64,000 nt of DNA. Origin: Mycobacterium colombiense. Lineage in GTDB: Bacteria > Actinomycetota > Actinomycetes > Mycobacteriales > Mycobacteriaceae. Location of the stretch: the NCBI RefSeq assembly GCF_001665835.1, contig NZ_LZSX01000100.1, positions 1 to 64,000 of the forward strand, read 5' to 3'. The notes beneath the pieces are model-generated. The model did no database searches, was not told the origin of the DNA, and was given only the letters and a program-made list of their open reading frames with translations. Below, in pieces: positions 1 through 7,012 of the stretch. Every line of letters begins with the position of its first letter. Positions within the stretch are counted from its first letter, which is position 1. A program made the position numbers and the translations under genes.

Positions 1-4
1 TGCA

Positions 5-38
5 GTCTCGTGGGCTCGGAGATGTGTATAAGAGACAG
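5..38 (+). other. Sequencing-library adapter (Nextera read-2 / Tn5 mosaic end)
   Basis: These 34 bases match the Nextera transposase read-2 adapter as I know it, ending in the 19-base Tn5 mosaic end AGATGTGTATAAGAGACAG at 20-38. Mycobacterial sequence starts at base 39. This is residual library sequence at a contig end, not genomic DNA. Bases 1-4 are probably adapter or primer as well. Confidence 0.96.
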
Positions 39-236
39 GCCCCAGCCCTCGTGGTGCCAGTCGTGGCAGCTGTTCCAGTCCCAGTTGTTGCCCCAGCCCG
101 GGTCCCACCACTCACCCGGGCACCATTGCGGGAAGGGGCCGGGATGAGCTTGCGCCTCGGTTGCGACGCCCAAACCCGCCAATCCCAGCCCGCCGATTGC
201 GAGAGCCGTTGCGGCCAAACGTGGAAGAGTTTTCAC
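39..236 (-). CDS. Small secreted Trp/His-rich protein, C-terminus cut off by contig end
   Basis: A minus-strand reading frame from GTG at 236 runs into the adapter. It begins MKTLPRLAATALAIGG and has a classical Sec signal: a basic start, an Ala/Gly/Leu core and a likely cleavage after TEAQA at about residue 30. The mature part starts HPGPFPQWCPGEWW and continues with repeated Trp, Asn and a CHDWHH motif. Mycobacteria have a family of short exported proteins of this Pro/Trp/Cys/His type with no assigned function. No good ribosome site precedes the GTG, so the start rests on the signal peptide. The stop codon is missing because the contig ends here. Function unknown. Confidence 0.65.
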
Positions 237-359
237 AGGAGGGTTCTTACCCGCATCGGTGCTTTGGCTAAACAATTGCTGCCAGTGTTTCGAGCTGAGA
301 GTTTCCTGCCAATCCGCGTCCCCTCCCCCGGCTGGGGTTTTTGGCCGGGCCCGGCCGGC

Positions 360-1166
360 TCATTTCTGGCAGGTCGGGCACCAGAAAACGTTTCGCCCCT
401 CCAGCACCGTCGTGCGGATCGGATCGCCGGACACCCGGCAGGGCTCGCCGGCCCGCCGGTAGACGTAGGTGCGGGGCCGATCGGGCCGGTACGACGGCGC
501 GCCGTGGTCGTGTTCGGGCCGCACCACGATGATCTTCCCGCGACGCAATCCGACCTTCATCAGCGCGACCAGATCGGTCCAGGCCGCCACGAACTCGTCC
601 TCGCCGACGTCGCGGCCGGGCCGGAACGGGTCGATCCGGTGCCGGAACAGCAACTCGCTGCGGTAGACGTTGCCCACGCCGGCCATCACCGTCTGATCCA
701 TCAGGAGCGCGCCAATTGGTCTGCGGGACTTGGCAATCCGCTTCCACGCCCACGACGGATCGGCGTCACTGCGCAACGGGTCGGGGCCCAGCCTGGCCAG
801 GACGTCGCTGACCTGGCCCTCGTCGATGACCTCACACACCGTCGGCCCGCGCAGGTCGGTGCCGTGGCCGGCGCCGATCATGCGCATCCGCACCTGCCCG
901 ATCGCCTCGGGAATCAGGCCGTCGGCGGAACGCTCCCATTCGGTGAAGGCACCGTACAGCCCCAGATGCACGTGCACGATCGGACCGCCGGCATAGTGGT
1001 GGAACAGGTGTTTGCCCCATGCGCTGGTGCGCTGCAACACCCGGCCGTCGACCACCGCGGCCGAATCGGCGAAGCGGCCCTGTGGGCTGGACACCGCGAC
1101 GGGGGCGCCGGCGTACCGGCGTTGGTGCAGCCGGGCCAGCCGGTGCAGAGTATGCCCTTCGGGCAC
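360..1166 (-). CDS. nei2: Endonuclease VIII-like DNA glycosylase Nei2
   Basis: This is a base-excision-repair glycosylase/AP lyase of the Fpg/Nei family that removes oxidised pyrimidines. The 268 residues begin MPEGHTLHR, giving the catalytic Pro2-Glu3, with the conserved Lys52 in SAWGKHLF. A helix-two-turn-helix follows around GNVYRSELLF (165-174). The C-terminal zinc finger is C243-x2-S246-x16-C263-x2-C266, so the expected second cysteine is serine (codon TCC). Length equals that recalled for Rv2464c. The gene lies 18 bases downstream of rpiB on the same strand and is probably cotranscribed with it. The changed zinc ligand could alter DNA binding or be offset by another ligand. Confidence 0.9.
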   Translation of the reverse strand: MPEGHTLHRLARLHQRRYAGAPVAVSSPQGRFADSAAVVDGRVLQRTSAWGKHLFHHYAGGPIVHVHLGLYGAFTEWERSADGLIPEAIGQVRMRMIGAGHGTDLRGPTVCEVIDEGQVSDVLARLGPDPLRSDADPSWAWKRIAKSRRPIGALLMDQTVMAGVGNVYRSELLFRHRIDPFRPGRDVGEDEFVAAWTDLVALMKVGLRRGKIIVVRPEHDHGAPSYRPDRPRTYVYRRAGEPCRVSGDPIRTTVLEGRNVFWCPTCQK

Positions 1167-1184
1167 GCGCAGACCTTTCCGGCG

Positions 1185-1664
1185 TCAACCCGCCGCGCCA
1201 GGCACCGGCGGGGCTTGGTGGGTGCGTTCGTATTCGGCCAGTATGTCGATGCGCCGTTGGTGGCGTTCGGCTTTGGACCACGGCGCGGTCAAGAAGGCGT
1301 CGACGATGGCCAGGGCATCGGCCACGGTGTGCATGCGGCCGCCGATGCCGATCAGTTGGGCATTGTTGTGCTCGCGGGCCAGCGTCGCCGTTTCGACGCT
1401 CCAGGCCAGCGCGCAGCGGGCGCCGGGAACCTTGTTGGCGGCGATCTGCTCGCCGTTGCCCGACCCACCGAGCACTATGCCCAGGCTGTCCGGGTCGGCG
1501 ACCGTGCGTGTCGCGGCGGCGATGCAGAAGGCCGGGTAATCGTCCTCGGCGTCATAGCTGAAGGCGCCGCAATCGATCGGCTCGTGCCCAGATTTTTTGA
1601 GGTGGTCGATGATCTGCAGCTTGAGCTCGAATCCGGCGTGGTCAGAGCCGAGGTAGACGCGCAT
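1185..1664 (-). CDS. rpiB: Ribose-5-phosphate isomerase B
   Basis: RpiB interconverts ribose-5-phosphate and ribulose-5-phosphate in the non-oxidative pentose phosphate pathway. From ATG at 1664 the protein is 159 residues, the usual size for the family. It opens MRVYLGSDHAGFELK, the signature RpiB N-terminus with the phosphate-binding SDHAG. GIVLGGSGNGEQIAANK (62-78) forms the anion hole; actinobacterial enzymes lack the active-site Cys of E. coli RpiB and use Glu in this loop, as here (GNGE). The frame is open upstream to 1880 but that extension has no family similarity. The gene lies between the Rv2466c-like reductase (70 bases upstream) and nei2. Confidence 0.95.
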   Translation of the reverse strand: MRVYLGSDHAGFELKLQIIDHLKKSGHEPIDCGAFSYDAEDDYPAFCIAAATRTVADPDSLGIVLGGSGNGEQIAANKVPGARCALAWSVETATLAREHNNAQLIGIGGRMHTVADALAIVDAFLTAPWSKAERHQRRIDILAEYERTHQAPPVPGAAG

Positions 1665-1734
1665 GCCCGCAATCCTTACACAGCCACCCGCCGGGCCGGC
1701 GGCGGCGATCGCGGTGGATCGCCGCCCGACCGGT

Positions 1735-2358
1735 CTAGTCGAATTCGGGCTTCTCGGTGCGGCTGCGCTTGAGCTCAAAGAAGTGCGGGTAGGACGCGAA
1801 GGTGACCGAGGCGTCCCACAACTTGCCCGCTTCCTCACCGCGCGGAATCTTGGAGAGCACCGGCCCGAAGAACGCCACATCGTTGACGTGGATGGTCGGG
1901 GTGCCCACGTCGTCGCCCACCGCGTCCATGCCGGCGTGGTGGCTCTTGCGCAGCGCCTCGTCGTACTCCTCGCTGTTCGCGGCCTCCGCCAACTCAGCCG
2001 GCAGGCCCGCGTCGTCGAGCGCCAGCTTGATCACGTCATCCAGATCTTTGTTGCCCTCGTTGTGAATGCGAGTGCCCATCGCGGTGTACAGCGGCGCGAG
2101 CACCTCGGCGCCGTGGGCCTGCTCGGCGGCGATCGCCACCCGCACCGGACCGAACGCCTTCACCATCCGTTCGCGGTATTCCTCGGGCAGACCTTCGCGG
2201 TTTTCGTTGAGCACCGCCAGGCTCATCACGTGGAAGTTCACGTCGATGTCGCGGACCTTCTCCACCTCGAGGATCCAGCGCGAGGTGATCCACGCCCACG
2301 GACACAGCGGATCGAACCAGAAATCGGCCTTGTTCTTCGCGGCGGCGGTGTCAGGCAT
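1735..2358 (-). CDS. DsbA-like mycothiol-dependent reductase, Rv2466c family
   Basis: This is a 207-residue thioredoxin-fold protein with a helical insert, strongly resembling Rv2466c (mycoredoxin-like nitroreductase/disulfide reductase of the oxidative-stress response). The active site reads FDPLCPWAWITS: Cys19 is present, but position 22, cysteine in the M. tuberculosis protein as I recall it, is alanine (GCG). The distal cis-Pro loop is VGTPTIHV. The ATG at 2358 is preceded by GAGAGGAT. A SigH-type promoter sits 39-65 bases upstream. With one active-site thiol the enzyme would have to work by a monothiol, mycothiol-recycled mechanism. Confidence 0.9.
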   Translation of the reverse strand: MPDTAAAKNKADFWFDPLCPWAWITSRWILEVEKVRDIDVNFHVMSLAVLNENREGLPEEYRERMVKAFGPVRVAIAAEQAHGAEVLAPLYTAMGTRIHNEGNKDLDDVIKLALDDAGLPAELAEAANSEEYDEALRKSHHAGMDAVGDDVGTPTIHVNDVAFFGPVLSKIPRGEEAGKLWDASVTFASYPHFFELKRSRTEKPEFD

Positions 2359-2396
2359 GGCGCATCCTCTCGTGAAGTTGAAAGTCTGATGTGCAC

Positions 2397-2423
2397 AACC
2401 GTAGGCGTCTGCATCCTGTTCCC
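2397..2423 (-). promoter_or_regulatory. SigH-type promoter for the Rv2466c-like gene
   Basis: On the minus strand GGGAAC (2423-2418) is followed after 16 bases by CGGTT (2401-2397), matching the mycobacterial SigH consensus GGAA(C/T) N15-17 CGTT/GGTT. Rv2466c is a known SigH regulon member in M. tuberculosis. Predicted transcription start is about 2390, leaving a leader of roughly 30 bases with a ribosome site before the ATG at 2358. Confidence 0.75.
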
Positions 2424-2438
2424 GGTTTGCCCGACCCG

Positions 2439-2444
2439 TAAGTT
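2439..2444 (+). promoter_or_regulatory. -10 box of pepN, leaderless arrangement
   Basis: TAAGTT fits the mycobacterial SigA -10 pattern TANNNT and ends 6 bases before the GTG start of pepN at 2451. There is no ribosome site between them. This layout is typical of leaderless mycobacterial transcripts and supports the GTG as start. Confidence 0.55.
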
Positions 2445-2450
2445 GGACAC

Positions 2451-5039
2451 GTGGCTCTCCCCAATCTCACCCGCGAACAAGCCGTCGAGCGCGCCTCGCT
2501 GATCACCGTCGCCAGCTATCAGATCGACCTCGATGTCACCGACGGCTCCGGCGCTCCCGGCGAACGGACCTTTCGCTCGATCACCACGGTGGTGTTCGAC
2601 GCGCTTGCCGGCGCCGACTCGGTCATCGACATCGCCGCCGACACCGTCCGCGGCGCCACGCTCAACGGGCGCGATCTGGACGTCTCCGGCTACGACGAGT
2701 CCACCGGTATCCCCCTGCGCGGGCTGGCCGACCGCAACGTCGTCGTGGTCGACGCGGACTGCCGCTACTCCAACACCGGCGAGGGTCTGCATCGGTTCGT
2801 CGACCCGGTCGACAACGAGACCTACCTGTACTCGCAGTTCGAAACCGCCGACGCCAAGCGGATGTTCGCCTGCTTCGACCAGCCCGACATGAAGGCGACG
2901 TTCGACGTGCGGGTGATCGCGCCCGCGCACTGGAAGGTGATCTCCAACGGCGCGACGGTGTCGGTGAAAGACGGCCTGCACACCTTCGCCACCACGCCGC
3001 GGATGAGCACCTATCTGGTCGCCTTGATCGCCGGCCCCTACGCCGAGTGGAACGACTCCTACACCGACGAGCACGGCGAGATCCCGCTGGGCATCTTCTG
3101 CCGGTCCTCGCTGGCCAAACACATGGACGCCGACCGGCTGTTCACCCAGACCAAGCAGGGATTCGGCTTCTACCACAAGAACTTTGGCCTGCCCTACGCG
3201 TTCGGGAAATACGATCAGCTGTTCGTTCCCGAATTCAACGCCGGCGCAATGGAAAACGCGGGCGCGGTGACGTTCCTCGAAGACTACGTGTTTCGCAGCA
3301 AGGTCACCCGGGCTTCCTATGAGCGGCGCGCCGAGACCGTGCTCCACGAGATGGCGCACATGTGGTTCGGCGACCTGGTCACCATGGCGTGGTGGGACGA
3401 CCTGTGGCTGAACGAGTCGTTCGCGACCTTCGCTTCGGTGCTTTGCCAAAGCGAGGCAACGGAATTCACCGAGGCATGGACGACGTTCGCGACGGTCGAG
3501 AAGTCGTGGGCCTACCGCCAGGATCAGCTACCGTCCACGCATCCGATTGCCGCCGACATCCCCGACCTGGAAGCGGTCGAGGTGAACTTCGACGGCATCA
3601 CCTACGCCAAGGGCGCCTCGGTGCTCAAGCAGTTGGTCGCCTACGTCGGACTCGAGCACTTCCTGGCCGGGCTGCGCGATTACTTCCGCGCCCACGCCTT
3701 CGGCAACGCCACGTTCGACGATCTGGTCGTCGCGCTGGAGCAGGCGTCCGGGCGTGACCTGTCCGACTGGGGTCAGCAGTGGCTGAAGACGACCGGGCTG
3801 AACACGCTGCGCCCGGAATTCGACGTCGACGGCCCGGGCGCTGAGGGCAAGTTCACCCGGTTCGCGGTGACCCAGAGCGGCGCCGCACCGGGCGCCGGCG
3901 AGACCCGCGTGCACCGGCTGGCGGTCGGGATCTACGACGACGACGGGACCGGGAAGCTGGTGCGGGTGCACCGCGAGGAACTCGACGTCGAGGGTCCCGT
4001 CACGGAAGTTCCTGCGCTGGTCGGTGTTTCGCGGGGCCAGCTGGTGCTGGTCAACGACGACGACCTGACGTATTGCTCGTTACGGCTGGACGCCGAGTCG
4101 CTGCGGACTGCGCTGGAGCGCATCGCCGACATCGCCGAGCCGCTGCCGCGCTCGCTGGTCTGGTCGGCCGCCTGGGAGATGACGCGCGAGGCCGAGCTGC
4201 GGGCCCGCGACTTCGTGGCGTTGGTGACTGGCGGCGTGCACGCCGAATCCGAGGTCGGGGTGGCGCAGCGGCTGCTGCTGCAGGCCCAGACGGCGCTGAC
4301 GTCGTACGCCGAGCAGGGCTGGGCGCGCGAGCACGGCTGGCCGCAGTTCGCCGACCGGCTGCTGGAGTTGGCGCGGGGCGCGCAGCCCGGCTCGGATCAT
4401 CAGCTCGCCTTCGTCAACACGCTGTGCTCGTCGGTGCTGTCGGCAGGCCATATCGAAACGCTGGCGGACCTGCTGGACCGCGACCCCGCCGAGCTGGGGC
4501 TGGCCGGCCTCGAAGTCGACACGGACCTGCGGTGGCGGATCGTGACGGCGCTGGCCACCGCCGGCAGTGTCGACGCCGACGGGCCCGCGACGCCGTTCAT
4601 CGATGCCGAGATCCAGCGCGACCCGACCGCCGCCGGCAAGCGCCACGGCGCCCAGGCCGCGACGGCGCGTCCGCAGCTGGGAGTCAAGGAGGCGGCCTGG
4701 ACGACGGTGGTCGAGGACGACACCCTGGCCAACATCACCGCGCGCTCGATCATCGGGGGCATCGCCCCGCCCGGACAGGCCGAGTTGCTCAAGCCGTTCA
4801 CCGCGCGCTATTTCGAGGCGATCTCCGGAGTCTGGGCGCGCCGGTCCAGCGAGGTGGCCCAGACAGTGGTGATCGGGCTGTATCCGCACTGGGACATCAG
4901 CGAGGAAGGCGTCGCCGCCGCGGACAGGTTCTTGTCCGACCCGGAGGTGCCGGCGGCGTTGCGACGCCTGGTGCTCGAGGGCCAGGCCGGGGTGAAGCGT
5001 TCGTTGCGCGCGCGCCGATTCGACGCCGACGAGGGCTGA
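2451..5039 (+). CDS. pepN: Aminopeptidase N (M1 family zinc metallopeptidase)
   Basis: A cytosolic aminopeptidase that trims N-terminal residues from peptides. The protein is 862 residues, close to Rv2467. The M1 catalytic set is complete: substrate-anchoring GAMEN at 265-269, zinc motif H299-E300-x2-H303, and the second Glu ligand E322 in NESFA. The C-terminal half is the helical ERAP1-like domain typical of actinobacterial PepN. The GTG start at 2451 lies directly behind a -10 box and translates as MALPNLTREQA, the usual N-terminus. Transcribed divergently from the SigH-controlled reductase gene. No signal peptide. Confidence 0.96.
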   Translation: MALPNLTREQAVERASLITVASYQIDLDVTDGSGAPGERTFRSITTVVFDALAGADSVIDIAADTVRGATLNGRDLDVSGYDESTGIPLRGLADRNVVVVDADCRYSNTGEGLHRFVDPVDNETYLYSQFETADAKRMFACFDQPDMKATFDVRVIAPAHWKVISNGATVSVKDGLHTFATTPRMSTYLVALIAGPYAEWNDSYTDEHGEIPLGIFCRSSLAKHMDADRLFTQTKQGFGFYHKNFGLPYAFGKYDQLFVPEFNAGAMENAGAVTFLEDYVFRSKVTRASYERRAETVLHEMAHMWFGDLVTMAWWDDLWLNESFATFASVLCQSEATEFTEAWTTFATVEKSWAYRQDQLPSTHPIAADIPDLEAVEVNFDGITYAKGASVLKQLVAYVGLEHFLAGLRDYFRAHAFGNATFDDLVVALEQASGRDLSDWGQQWLKTTGLNTLRPEFDVDGPGAEGKFTRFAVTQSGAAPGAGETRVHRLAVGIYDDDGTGKLVRVHREELDVEGPVTEVPALVGVSRGQLVLVNDDDLTYCSLRLDAESLRTALERIADIAEPLPRSLVWSAAWEMTREAELRARDFVALVTGGVHAESEVGVAQRLLLQAQTALTSYAEQGWAREHGWPQFADRLLELARGAQPGSDHQLAFVNTLCSSVLSAGHIETLADLLDRDPAELGLAGLEVDTDLRWRIVTALATAGSVDADGPATPFIDAEIQRDPTAAGKRHGAQAATARPQLGVKEAAWTTVVEDDTLANITARSIIGGIAPPGQAELLKPFTARYFEAISGVWARRSSEVAQTVVIGLYPHWDISEEGVAAADRFLSDPEVPAALRRLVLEGQAGVKRSLRARRFDADEG

Positions 5040-5049
5040 TTCCGAACGG

Positions 5050-5517
5050 TCAGGCGGGCGAGATCCCGGCGCTCAGCACGCGGATCGCGCTGACCAGACC
5101 GTCGACCAGGTCGCCCCGCTCGAACGCCGACGACGCAGCGGCCACACCCAGCGGTGCGGCCGACTCGGCGCCCCGGCCGCGAACCTGCGTGCCGTAGACC
5201 ACCTCAATGACCTTCTGGTCGGGTGAGACGGCCAGCAGCACCGCGTTGTCCGGCGTCGGCACGTCGGCCAGGATCTCGCGGGCCCGCGCGGCGGTGTCGC
5301 TGCCCAGGTCGCCCAGGTAGATCGCGAAGCGCGCCTTGGACGCCCGGGAGCCGAACTTCAGCGCATCGTCCACGGCGACCAGGTCTTTGGTCGAAAACGG
5401 GAAATGCACCGACAGCTCGCCGGGCTCGGTGACGCCGGAGATCCGCCCGCTGGTGGTGATGACCGAACCGCGCGGCAGCTCGGTGGGTTCCTTCGTCGCT
5501 ACCTCACCACGTGCCAC
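5050..5517 (-). CDS. DUF5130 family protein (Rv2468c-like)
   Basis: Conserved mycobacterial protein of unknown function; domain databases place Rv2468c-type proteins in DUF5130, resembling the soluble part of TPM-domain proteins. The frame is open to GTG at 5526, but GGAGGT overlaps that codon; the next in-frame GTG at 5517 has GGAGGT seven bases upstream and is the better start (155 residues). It overlaps the 3' end of ctaJ by 14 bases, indicating coupled translation. No signal peptide or membrane segment. The stop lies 10 bases beyond the convergent pepN stop. Contains SVHFPFSTKDLVAVDDAL and a KARFAIYLGDLG strand. Function unknown. Confidence 0.8.
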   Translation of the reverse strand: MARGEVATKEPTELPRGSVITTSGRISGVTEPGELSVHFPFSTKDLVAVDDALKFGSRASKARFAIYLGDLGSDTAARAREILADVPTPDNAVLLAVSPDQKVIEVVYGTQVRGRGAESAAPLGVAAASSAFERGDLVDGLVSAIRVLSAGISPA

Positions 5518-5740
5518 TGGCGCCACCTCCGACTGAGAATTCCGACGTGCCGTGCCCGCCGTGGGCGTGCCCGACGTCTTCGCCGGTGGCGGCCCACAGG
5601 ATCGGCGGATGCGTCCACTTCTCGCCCAACTTGTAGGCCGCCGGGTGCGGTCCCTTGCGGGACCAGATCAGCACCGACAGCACAACCACCAGCAGCAGCG
5701 GTATTCCGACGATGAACAGATGGACATGCATAGGACTCAC
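5504..5740 (-). CDS. ctaJ: aa3-type cytochrome oxidase accessory subunit CtaJ
   Basis: A 78-residue protein with one N-terminal membrane helix (about residues 5-27, HVHLFIVGIPLLLVVVLSVL), then SRKGPHPAAYKLGEKWTHPP and a His/Gly-rich tail. The sequence and its place next to pepN match the small subunit found in the mycobacterial bc1-aa3 supercomplex and named CtaJ (M. tuberculosis Rv2468A). The GTG at 5740 lies 7 bases after a TACGGT -10 box (5753-5748), suggesting a leaderless message; an ATG three codons downstream is the alternative. The 3' end overlaps the DUF5130 gene. Assignment rests on recalled similarity and synteny. Confidence 0.7.
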   Translation of the reverse strand: MSPMHVHLFIVGIPLLLVVVLSVLIWSRKGPHPAAYKLGEKWTHPPILWAATGEDVGHAHGGHGTSEFSVGGGASGTW

Positions 5741-5798
5741 GACGCAAACCGTATCCCACCAAGCGAACTACCGGCGCGACCGGACACCAGATTCGCGA

Positions 5799-6446
5799 TC
5801 AGGCCGCGCCCTCGCCGAGATATCGGGCCCAGGCCGGATCGAGTTCCTTGACCGTCGACAGCAGCCGCCAGTGCTGTCCGGTCGGCGGCAGCGGCGGGCG
5901 GCGCAGCGCCCAGCCGAGCTCGCTGAGCAGCTTGTCGCCCTTGCGGTGGTTGCAGGTCGAGCAGCACGCGACGCAGTTCTCCCAGGAATGGTCGCCGCCA
6001 CGGCTGCGGGGCAGCACGTGGTCGACGGTGTCCGCCTTCGCCCCGCAGTAGGCGCAGCAGAACCGGTCGCGGTGCATCAGCGCGGCGCGGGTCATCGGGA
6101 CGCGCGCCCGGTACGGGACGCGGACGTAGGACCGCAGCTGGATCACCGAGGGCACCACGATCGAGCTGGTCGCCGAGTGGATGACGGGGCCGCCCGGATC
6201 GTGGTGGACCACGTCGGCCTTTCCGCAGATCACCATCACGATCGCACGGCGCATCGGCAGCGCGGTCAGCGGCTCGTAGGTGGAATTCAGCAGCAGGACC
6301 CGCCGGCGACTCCAGATGGACGCGCCCTCGGAGTGGGTGGGCGGATGGATCTCAACACTATGCAGCGACGACACGGTTGTGGGTCCGGTTAACCCCGCCG
6401 CGCCTACCTGACTCCGGTGGCTGCGGCGTTTCTTGCCCTGCGCCAT
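5799..6446 (-). CDS. HNH endonuclease domain protein (Rv2469c-like)
   Basis: A 215-residue protein with a complete C-terminal HNH nuclease domain: CAYCG and CSTCN zinc knuckles flanking DTVDHVLPRSRGGDHSWENC, with the His-Asn-His set of a beta-beta-alpha metal nuclease. Upstream is a conserved region beginning VLLLNSTYEPL that is typical of actinobacterial HNH proteins of this kind. The ATG at 6446 has a strong GGAGGAT six bases before it; an upstream in-frame start at 6491 lacks support. The biological substrate is unknown. It is part of the conserved chromosomal backbone, so a housekeeping role is likelier than a mobile or restriction role. Confidence 0.88.
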   Translation of the reverse strand: MAQGKKRRSHRSQVGAAGLTGPTTVSSLHSVEIHPPTHSEGASIWSRRRVLLLNSTYEPLTALPMRRAIVMVICGKADVVHHDPGGPVIHSATSSIVVPSVIQLRSYVRVPYRARVPMTRAALMHRDRFCCAYCGAKADTVDHVLPRSRGGDHSWENCVACCSTCNHRKGDKLLSELGWALRRPPLPPTGQHWRLLSTVKELDPAWARYLGEGAA

Positions 6447-6591
6447 AGATCCTCCGTCGAACAGTCCACCATGATTCGCCGCCAATCGCACCCCTATTGC
6501 AGGTGAAACGCCGTGTCCAACCGGTAAACAGCAGGCCTGGGGTCGGGCCGCCTCCGGCCGGTGCCGCGGCGATGCACCACAATGGACGGCG

Positions 6592-6987
6592 ATGGATCAG
6601 GTAGCAGAGTCCTTCTACGACGCGGTCGGCGGCGCCGAGACTTTCCACGCGATCGTCGCCCGTTTTTACGCCCAGGTTCCCGAAGACGAGATCCTGCGGG
6701 AGGTGTATCCGCTGGACGACCTCGAGGGCGCCGAAGAACGCCTGCGGATGTTCCTCGAGCAGTACTGGGGCGGCCCGCGCACCTACTCCGACCGACGCGG
6801 ACACCCCCGGCTGCGGATGCGTCACGTGCCGTTCCGGATCACTCCCCTGGCGCGTGACGCGTGGCTGCGGTGCATGCACACAGCCGTCGCGTCCATCGAT
6901 TCGCAGACGCTCGACGATGAGCACCGTCGCGAGTTGCTCAACTACCTGGAAATGGCTGCCGACTCACTGGTCAACTCGCCCTTCTAG
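6592..6987 (+). CDS. glbO: Truncated haemoglobin O
   Basis: Group II truncated globin that binds O2 tightly and is implicated in redox and NO chemistry and respiration in mycobacteria. The 131 residues align with M. tuberculosis trHbO with three extra N-terminal residues. Haem-pocket residues are all present: Tyr26 (B10), Tyr39 (CD1), proximal His78 (F8, in RMRHVPF) and Trp91 (G8, in DAWLRCMH). ATG at 6592 follows a weak GGACGG. The alpha-glucosidase gene begins 25 bases after its stop, so the two are probably cotranscribed. Divergent from the HNH gene across 145 bases. Confidence 0.95.
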   Translation: MDQVAESFYDAVGGAETFHAIVARFYAQVPEDEILREVYPLDDLEGAEERLRMFLEQYWGGPRTYSDRRGHPRLRMRHVPFRITPLARDAWLRCMHTAVASIDSQTLDDEHRRELLNYLEMAADSLVNSPF

Positions 6988-7012
6988 ATACCTCGCAACC
7001 GAACGGAGCACT

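Noticed and set aside
24..1772. 582-residue plus-strand open frame
   Set aside because: Starts inside the adapter and runs antisense to nei2 and rpiB; a GC-rich shadow with no domain features.
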